Part shown: positions 9,620 through 14,241 of the stretch, piece after piece
Numbering within the stretch: position 1 is the first letter of the stretch
Layout of the letters: every line of letters starts with the position of its first letter
Assembly (NCBI GenBank): GCA_964644075.1
Contig: CAZXUQ010000010.1
Span: 1-14,241, forward strand
Origin: JAGOMW01 sp964644075
Lineage (GTDB): Bacteria; Patescibacteriota; Gracilibacteria; BD1-5; UBA2023
Direction of reading: 5' to 3'
Length of the DNA stretch: 14,241 nt
The notes under the pieces: generated by a model
The model's database searches: none
Told to the model about the DNA's origin: nothing
Seen by the model: the letters and a program-made list of their open reading frames with translations, nothing else
Program-made: the position numbers and the translations under genes

Positions 9620-9649
9620 AGGAGTTTTTATCCTTAACTTCCACATCGA
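9620..9649 (+). repeat. Direct repeat copy B
   Basis: AGGAGTTTTTATCCTTAAC followed directly by TTCCACATCGA matches copy A without its 21-nt hairpin. Its 3' part lies in a small perfect hairpin, AACTTC-CACATC-GAAGTT (9637-9654). The rest of the ispH-era gap shows nothing else I can name. Confidence 0.7.
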
Positions 9650-9693
9650 AGTTGGTTTTATTCTATAGTATTTTTATCAAAATGCAAAAGATT

Positions 9694-10620
9694 TTACTGC
9701 TGGATTTTTAATGTATACGGAAACTCCATCTTTTCCTCGACGATGCGCAGTTCTCGGTCAAATCTGCCTCCGAGGCTTTCGAGCTCTTCGACGACTCACT
9801 CGACGAGTTCCTCTGGTCCTGATGCTCAGGCGGTCACTCCGACACTTCGCGCATCATGGAGCCATGATGGATCAATCTCCTCTCTTCCATCGATGAGAAA
9901 CGCTTTTTTTCACATTTCCTCTGCGACATGACGGAGCTTCGATGAGTTGGAGCTATTTTTCGATCCGACGACGAGGACGATATCACAGGTATTCGCGAGT
10001 TCTTTCACGGCTTTTTGACGATTGGTGGTCGCATAGCAAATATCTCAGGCCTTCGGGAGGACGATATCTGGATACTTCCGCGTAATCGTTTCGATAAGGA
10101 CATTCGTGTCATCAACAGAAAGTGTGGTCTGGGTGAGTAGCGCGAGTTTCTCGCTTTCTATTCTGAGTTTCTCTACATCCTCCATGTTCTCGATGAGAGT
10201 AAAGTATTTTTCTCCTTCGTCGATCACTCCGAGGGCCTCTTGGTGTCACTTTTTCCCGATATAGAGGATATGATATCTTTTTGCGATGAAGTCACGTGCT
10301 TCACGGTGGACTTTTTCTACGAGCGGGCACGTGGCATCATACCATCGCATCGATTTTTCTCGAAGTTTCGCGAAGTAGCTCGGACCCGTCCCATGCGCAG
10401 AGATGACGACGATACTCCCGGGTGGGATCCCACCGAGATCAGGTTCGAAGGTCACGCCCTTCCGTTCAAACATTTTGACGACAAAGGTATTGTGGATGAT
10501 CTCATGATTCACATAGATCGTTTCTCCAGGATGAGCTGCTATGATCTCCATGAGCATGCCGACAGCGCGGTGAACTCAGGCACAGTAGCCTCTCGGGAAT
10601 GCAGTGAAAATAGAAAACAT
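9694..10620 (-). CDS. ispH: 4-hydroxy-3-methylbut-2-enyl diphosphate reductase (IspH/LytB)
   Basis: 308 aa, full length. IspH catalyses the last step of the MEP isoprenoid pathway, reducing HMBPP to IPP and DMAPP with a [4Fe-4S] cluster. The three cluster cysteines are visible: Cys13 in PRGYCAG, the Cys of YDATCPLV, and the Cys of DICYATTNRQKAV. VNHEIIHN carries the substrate-binding His and HGTGPSYF the next one; KNSSNSSKL and GVTAGASGPEELV complete the family signature. Six glycines are TGA codons, including Gly15 of the CAG motif and the Gly of VTAGAS, which are strong evidence for UGA = Gly. The start puts PRG at residue 9, as in E. coli IspH. A 21-bp inverted repeat directly abuts the ATG. 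A [2Fe-2S] ferredoxin gene lies 41 nt upstream and could supply electrons. Confidence 0.96.
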
Positions 10621-10681
10621 AGTCTAAGATAGGAGTCTAAGCAGGCACATTTTTCTGATACTTAGTCTTCTATCTTAGACT
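10621..10681. promoter_or_regulatory. Long inverted repeat abutting the ispH start codon
   Basis: Arms 10621-10641 and 10661-10681 are 21 bp each and complementary except at two positions (the outer 12 bp, AGTCTAAGATAG, are perfect), with a 19-nt loop. AGTCTAAG also recurs directly within the left arm. In the ispH mRNA the hairpin would end at the base before the ATG, and its other arm covers the last six codons and stop of the ferredoxin gene. It could block or tune translation initiation, act as a processing site, or be a DNA operator. There is no T-run, so a simple terminator is less likely. Confidence 0.6.
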
Positions 10682-10946
10682 TTGACTGGTTCCTCTTCCA
10701 TTCACTTACTTTTCTCCTGAGCATCTCGCTCGCTTTGATGGGGTTCATATGGATCTGGACATCGTCACCAAATACAACTGTTGGACCTTCTTTACATCGA
10801 CCCTGACAGAGACACTCCTCGATCACAACTCAGTCTGGGTATCGATAAAAGTCTCGATCTCACTCAAGACGTTTCTTGATAAAAGGGGAAAACCGCTCAG
10901 AACATGATCGGCCAGTACAGATTTTTACAGTAAAACTCGTAGACAT
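10662..10946 (-). CDS. Thioredoxin-like [2Fe-2S] ferredoxin
   Basis: 94 aa, the size of small thioredoxin-fold [2Fe-2S] ferredoxins (relatives of the NuoE C-terminal domain and of Aquifex ferredoxin). Cluster ligands are probably Cys10 and Cys15 (CTGRSC) plus Cys47 and Cys51 in CQGRCKEGPTVVF, the typical second half of the motif; Cys45 is an extra. The C-terminal helix and Lys/Ser tail follow. Two glycines are TGA codons. The start is set by a TATACT box ending 6 nt before the ATG, which implies a leaderless or nearly leaderless mRNA. It is immediately upstream of ispH on the same strand, and IspH needs external electrons, so a role as its electron donor is plausible but inferred. The stop lies inside the inverted repeat before ispH. 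Confidence 0.88.
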
Positions 10947-10952
10947 GGGGAG

Positions 10953-10980
10953 AGTATAGCGAGAATGTGCGTGAAGGCAA
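10953..10980 (-). promoter_or_regulatory. Promoter of the ferredoxin-ispH pair
   Basis: On the - strand, TTGCCT (10975-10980) and TATACT (10953-10958) are 16 bp apart. The -10 box is only 6 nt from the ferredoxin ATG, so the start of transcription should coincide with the start codon. The -35 box overlaps the T-tract of the fusA terminator. Confidence 0.6.
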
Positions 10981-11010
10981 AAAAATCCCCCACCAAAGTG
11001 AGGGATTTTT
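10979..11010 (-). terminator. fusA terminator
   Basis: A 13-bp stem with one G-U pair on the - strand (10981-10993 with 10998-11010) and a 4-nt loop ends in a run of seven T residues on the - strand, 4 nt after the fusA stop. It is nearly symmetrical but nothing on the + strand needs it. Confidence 0.88.
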
Positions 11011-11014
11011 CATT

Positions 11015-13159
11015 CTATTCTTCTTCATCTTCTTCGAACTTCACACCACGCTCAGCGCGGATTTTTTCTGTGATGTTTGATGGAACCTGAGCATAGTGAG
11101 CAAACTCCATCACGTATGTCGCACGACCTTGGCTCATCGAGCGGAGGTCTGTCGCGTATCCAAACATTTCTGAAAGTGGAACATGAGCGCGAAGGATTTT
11201 CGCAAGTCCTCGCTCTGTCATCTCAGTGATCTGACCTCGCTTTGAATTGAGGTTACCGAGGACATCACCCATGTATTCTTCTGGAGTATTGACTTCGACG
11301 AGCATGATCGGCTCGAGGAGGACTGGCTTTGCCTTCTTTGCAGCCTGGCGGAATGCCTTGATCGCTGCCATGCGGAATGAGAGCTCATTTGAGTCCACAT
11401 CATGGTAGCTACCAAATGTAAGAGTAGCCTTCACATCCACGATCGGATACCCAGCGATGATACCACGAGAGTAAGCTGTGATAAGTCCCTTTTCTACGCC
11501 AGGGATAAACTCACGAGGGACGACACCTCCGACGATTTTATTGACGAAGACATTCTCATCTTTGAGACCCTCTGGATCAGCAGCACGCATCTCTGAAGTG
11601 ATCGGCTCAAATGTCATAACGACATCACCGAACTGTCCACGACCACCTGATTGTTTTTTGTGAACTCCGCGCTCATCGACAACTGTCTGAGTGATCGACT
11701 CACGGTAGGCTACCTGTGGAGCACCGACATTAGCTTCGACCTTAAACTCACGCTTCATACGATCGACGAGGATTTCGAGGTGGAGCTCACCCATACCCGC
11801 CATGATTGTCTGTCCAGTCTCAGCATTTGAAGTCACACGGAAGCTTGGATCTTCTTCAGCGAGTTTATTGAGAGCCATACCCATTTTCTCCTGATCGGCC
11901 TTTGTCTTTGGTTCGACAGAGATCGAGATCACTGGCTCTGGGAACTGCATACGCTCGAGGACAAGTGGACGGTTCTCATCACAGAGAGTATCACCTGTAC
12001 GAGTATCCTTGAGACCGATGACAGCACCGATATTTCCAGCTGGGATTTCATCGATTTCTGTACGGTTGTTGGCATGCATCTGGAGGAGACGACCGATACG
12101 CTCTTTCTCACCAGAGACAGAGTTGAGGACGTATGATCCAGACTTGAGTGTACCAGAGTAGACACGGACGAACGTGATGCGTCCGACGAATGGATCAGTC
12201 ATGATCTTAAAGGCGATAGCACCGAGAGATTCATTTGGATCCTGCTTGAGAGCGATCTCTTTTGTTTCATCATCGACATCAGTTCCCTTGATCATACCAC
12301 CCTTGATATCGAGTGGAGATGGGAGGAGGTCTACGACCGCATCGAGGACGAGTTGGACTCCCTTGTTCATGAGAGCAGATCCACAGAGAAGTGGATACAC
12401 GCTATCAGAGATAACTCCCTTACGAAGACCCTTGATGATTTCTTCCTGCGTGAGTGTGCCTGCATCAAAGTATTTGTTCATGAGATCTTCATCCTGCTCT
12501 GCTGCCTTTTCGACGAGCTTAGCATGCCACTCATCAGCCTGTGCTTTGTGAGATTCAGGGATATCCATCTCGATCACCTTCTCACCCATAGCACCCTCAA
12601 ATCGGTATGCCTTCATATTGACGAGGTTGATGATACCAGAGAAATCTGCCTCTTCTCCGATCGGGAGCTGAAGTGGGATAACTTTGTTTCCAGCGAGACG
12701 CTTTACGATAGACTCATATGTCATCATAAATGATGCACCTGTTTTATCCATTTTATTCGCGAAGGCGATACGAGGAACTCCGTATTTATCCGCCTGTTTC
12801 CATACCGTCTCAGACTGTGGCTCGACACCCTGTGAAGAGTCAAATACGGCAACAGCACCATCGAGAACGCGCATAGAACGCTCTACCTCGATCGTAAAGT
12901 CCACGTGCCCCGGAGTATCGATAAGGTTGAGATCTACTCCTCTCCACTTCGTCGTAGTCGCAGCAGAAGTGATCGTGATACCACGCTCCTTCTCCTGTTC
13001 CATCCAGTCCATCGTCGCACCACCATCATGTACTTCACCGATCTTGTGGTTGATACCCGTGTAGAAAAGGACACGCTCAGACGTCGTCGTCTTACCCGCA
13101 TCGATATGCGCACAGATACCGAAGTTTCGTATATTTCGGAGGTCTTTAGAAATAGCCAT
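11015..13159 (-). CDS. fusA: Translation elongation factor G
   Basis: 714 aa, full-length EF-G, the GTPase that drives translocation on the ribosome. The start is the ATG opening MAISKDLRNIRNFGICAHID. G1 is AHIDAGKT, switch I ends with GITITSAATT, G3 is DTPGHVDF, and G4 is NKMD. Domain II follows near 300-400 (FKIMTDPFVGRITFVRVYSG), then domain III (ELHLEILVDRMKREF), domain IV (YRESITQTVVDERGVHKKQSG up to the FRMAAIKAFRQAAKKAKP region), and domain V (PIMLVEVNTPEEYMGDVLGN). It ends in an acidic tail, FEEDEEE. All of about 61 glycines use GGN codons and none uses TGA, unlike its neighbours. An upstream in-frame ATG at 13252 is rejected because the promoter lies inside that extension. Confidence 0.98.
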   Translation of the reverse strand: MAISKDLRNIRNFGICAHIDAGKTTTSERVLFYTGINHKIGEVHDGGATMDWMEQEKERGITITSAATTTKWRGVDLNLIDTPGHVDFTIEVERSMRVLDGAVAVFDSSQGVEPQSETVWKQADKYGVPRIAFANKMDKTGASFMMTYESIVKRLAGNKVIPLQLPIGEEADFSGIINLVNMKAYRFEGAMGEKVIEMDIPESHKAQADEWHAKLVEKAAEQDEDLMNKYFDAGTLTQEEIIKGLRKGVISDSVYPLLCGSALMNKGVQLVLDAVVDLLPSPLDIKGGMIKGTDVDDETKEIALKQDPNESLGAIAFKIMTDPFVGRITFVRVYSGTLKSGSYVLNSVSGEKERIGRLLQMHANNRTEIDEIPAGNIGAVIGLKDTRTGDTLCDENRPLVLERMQFPEPVISISVEPKTKADQEKMGMALNKLAEEDPSFRVTSNAETGQTIMAGMGELHLEILVDRMKREFKVEANVGAPQVAYRESITQTVVDERGVHKKQSGGRGQFGDVVMTFEPITSEMRAADPEGLKDENVFVNKIVGGVVPREFIPGVEKGLITAYSRGIIAGYPIVDVKATLTFGSYHDVDSNELSFRMAAIKAFRQAAKKAKPVLLEPIMLVEVNTPEEYMGDVLGNLNSKRGQITEMTERGLAKILRAHVPLSEMFGYATDLRSMSQGRATYVMEFAHYAQVPSNITEKIRAERGVKFEEDEEE

Positions 13160-13203
13160 AAAAAAATAGTAAAAAATGAAGGAAAAACTCCTTTTCGCGC
13201 GAG

Positions 13204-13231
13204 ATAATATAGAAAATGGGAGTAATGTCAA
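13204..13231 (-). promoter_or_regulatory. fusA promoter and leader
   Basis: On the - strand, a perfect TTGACA (13226-13231) and TATTAT (13204-13209) are 16 bp apart, the best promoter in the window, as expected for a highly expressed gene. The leader to ATG 13159 is about 38 nt and T-rich. It contains AAGGAGTTTTTCCTT, a small hairpin whose AGGAG is about 30 nt from the ATG, too far to be a normal ribosome binding site. Confidence 0.7.
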
Positions 13232-13293
13232 AAGAGAATTTGTGAAGATCATTTCTCATGAATGAGTAGGCTCAGAAACGAGGAATTATTGTG

Positions 13294-13348
13294 TTGCAAT
13301 ATTTTTTATTTGCATAAAATTAGTCTTACTATTTTTCACCCTTATACT
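13294..13348 (+). promoter_or_regulatory. Promoter region of the membrane protein gene
   Basis: Two candidates exist. TTGCAA (13294-13299) with TAAAAT (13315-13320), 15 bp apart, would give a leader of about 27 nt. TATACT (13343-13348) ends 5 nt before ATG 13354 and would give a leaderless mRNA, but I see no good -35 box for it. The sequence does not decide between them. Confidence 0.4.
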
Positions 13349-13353
13349 CCACT

Positions 13354-14124
13354 ATGGCTACTTCTCTCTACACTGATGCTGAGTACAAAAAACTAGAATT
13401 TTCTTCTTGGAAGATATTCTGTTTTTGATGGTATCTCATAAAAAACAACTTTAAACAGCTTGCTATCATCACTCTTCTCATGGCAATACCAACAAATATT
13501 ATTGCCGAATTTATCATAGCCAATAATATTCTCCCGATCAGAGAAGGAATAAACTGAATCAAAGATACGTGACATATATTCAAGATATCTGGTATACTTT
13601 TTATGAGTATAGCATTCCTCTCATGTCTACAAATCATCCAATCTTTTCTCCAGTGAGGAGAGAAAAATATAAAAGAGGTCCTCATATCAAGTATAAAAAT
13701 GTGGCCATACCTTATTTGAACAAGTATACTCTACTTTCTTGCTATTCTGGGTGGGATGATTTTATTCATCATCCCGGGAATTATCGTGGCGGTATGGTTT
13801 GGTTTCAGTATGTATTTCGTTGCGCTCGAAAAAATATATTTTGTAAATGCACTCAAAGAAAGTAAGAAACTCGTCGTTGGCCGTTGGTGGAAAACACTCG
13901 GGATGGGAGCATTATTTGGTATTATTACGCTTATCATCCTATGAATACCTACTCTCATTGTGATGTGAATTTTGTGAGCTGTTATGCCAAGTGATAATAT
14001 GATTGTATCTATCTTGAGTGATACTCTTTGAGATATTATCAGTATTCCTTCGACATACGTTGGGGTCGCATTTTTCTTAGCTTTCCAGAAATTCCCACCG
14101 CAAATAGAAAACAAAACAATATAA
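13354..14124 (+). CDS. Polytopic membrane protein (DUF975 / GDPD-membrane-domain-like)
   Basis: 256 aa with about six membrane spans: near 36-57, 78-97, 113-131, 133-150, 183-204 and 228-244. Nine in-frame TGA codons are read as Gly. The segment from IIPGIIVAVWFGFSMYFVAL (about 129-148), through a conserved-looking Glu, to ALKESKKLVVGRWWKTLG (about 156-173) matches the pattern of the DUF975/YciC and glycerophosphodiesterase-membrane-domain group: a Pro-Gly turn, a long helix, then an amphipathic 'AL..S..L..GRWW' stretch. These proteins have no established enzymatic activity, and I assign none. It is transcribed divergently from fusA and ends at a strong terminator shared with the convergent gene beyond. 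Confidence 0.85.
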
Positions 14125-14135
14125 CCACCTTTTTA

Positions 14136-14165
14136 TAAAATCCCCTCAAACGGGGATTTTATTTT
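14136..14165. terminator. Bidirectional terminator
   Basis: A perfect 10-bp stem, TAAAATCCCC / GGGGATTTTA, with a 6-nt loop follows the membrane protein stop by 11 nt and ends ATTTTGC. On the - strand the stem is followed by TAAAAAGG, so it would work less well there, but it may still serve the convergent gene whose stop codon lies inside it. Confidence 0.8.
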
Positions 14166-14241
14166 GCTATACTCTCTAGAACTCTTTCTTTCACTTCCTC
14201 TCCACCTTCTTCGAGAAGGTCCGTGATTTTTCGTATCTCTC
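14159..14241 (-). CDS. 3' end of an unidentified gene
   Basis: On the - strand the last 26 codons of a frame are visible, ending in TAA at 14159-14161. The residues are strongly charged and helical (EIRKITDLLEEGGEEVKERV, then LESIAK), as at the end of a soluble protein. The stop codon sits within the terminator stem of the convergent membrane protein gene, a compact arrangement like others here. The fragment is too short to name. Confidence 0.5.
   Translation of the reverse strand, partial: EIRKITDLLEEGGEEVKERVLESIAK

Noticed and set aside
9601..9665. A 24-codon - strand frame starting near 9647
   Set aside because: It runs through the terminator stem and has no promoter or conserved features; probably chance.
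9694..10620. TGA as selenocysteine or tryptophan
   Set aside because: The TGA sites align with invariant glycines, are far too many for selenocysteine, and conserved tryptophans use TGG.
12174..13064. + strand frames of about 125 aa opposite fusA
   Set aside because: They are antisense shadows of a certain EF-G gene and have no motifs of their own.
13160..13252. A 31-residue N-terminal extension of EF-G from an upstream ATG
   Set aside because: The extension is Phe/Ser-rich and unlike EF-G, and the fusA promoter lies within it; MAISKDLRN is the normal EF-G start.

Overview
The window comes from a bacterium that reads UGA as glycine (translation table 25), which points to the Absconditabacteria (SR1) / Gracilibacteria branch of the candidate phyla radiation. 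Read with TAA and TAG as the only stops, dozens of short fragments become a few long, tightly packed genes. The in-frame TGA codons fall where conserved families need glycine: the Cys-Ala-Gly motif of IspH, the GKGG loop of the Era KH domain, and the Thr-Pro-Gly-Gly turn of the methyltransferase. All coordinates and translations below were worked out by hand with TGA = Gly. The sequence alone does not say which of the two lineages this is.

Left half (1-7852, + strand): five genes of unknown function. They are the 3' end of a gene with a Pro-Ala repeat linker and a possible SH3-like end; proteins of 725 and 868 aa that follow it closely; a 203-aa protein with its own promoter and terminator; and a 614-aa protein with a C-terminal membrane segment, behind a promoter that carries an inverted repeat. 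All are TGA-rich, have glycine-rich hydrophobic or coiled-coil stretches, and match no family I recognise. They may be one lineage-specific, membrane-associated system, but that is inference from position and composition.

Middle (7856-10946, - strand): housekeeping genes, in transcription order a thioredoxin-fold [2Fe-2S] ferredoxin, ispH, era, and a Trm9/ALKBH8-like methyltransferase that overlaps era by one base. Between ispH and era, on the opposite strand, is a compact unit with a promoter, a run of stem-loops and a terminator. It looks like an undescribed small structured RNA of about 190 nt.

Right end (11015-14241): fusA (EF-G) on the - strand, which contains no TGA codon at all; a divergent gene for a 256-aa polytopic membrane protein; and the tail of a convergent - strand gene that shares its terminator.

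No start codon has a convincing Shine-Dalgarno sequence. Several starts (era, the ferredoxin, the membrane protein) lie 5-8 nt downstream of a -10 box, which suggests leaderless mRNAs. I found no tRNA, rRNA, CRISPR array or insertion sequence.
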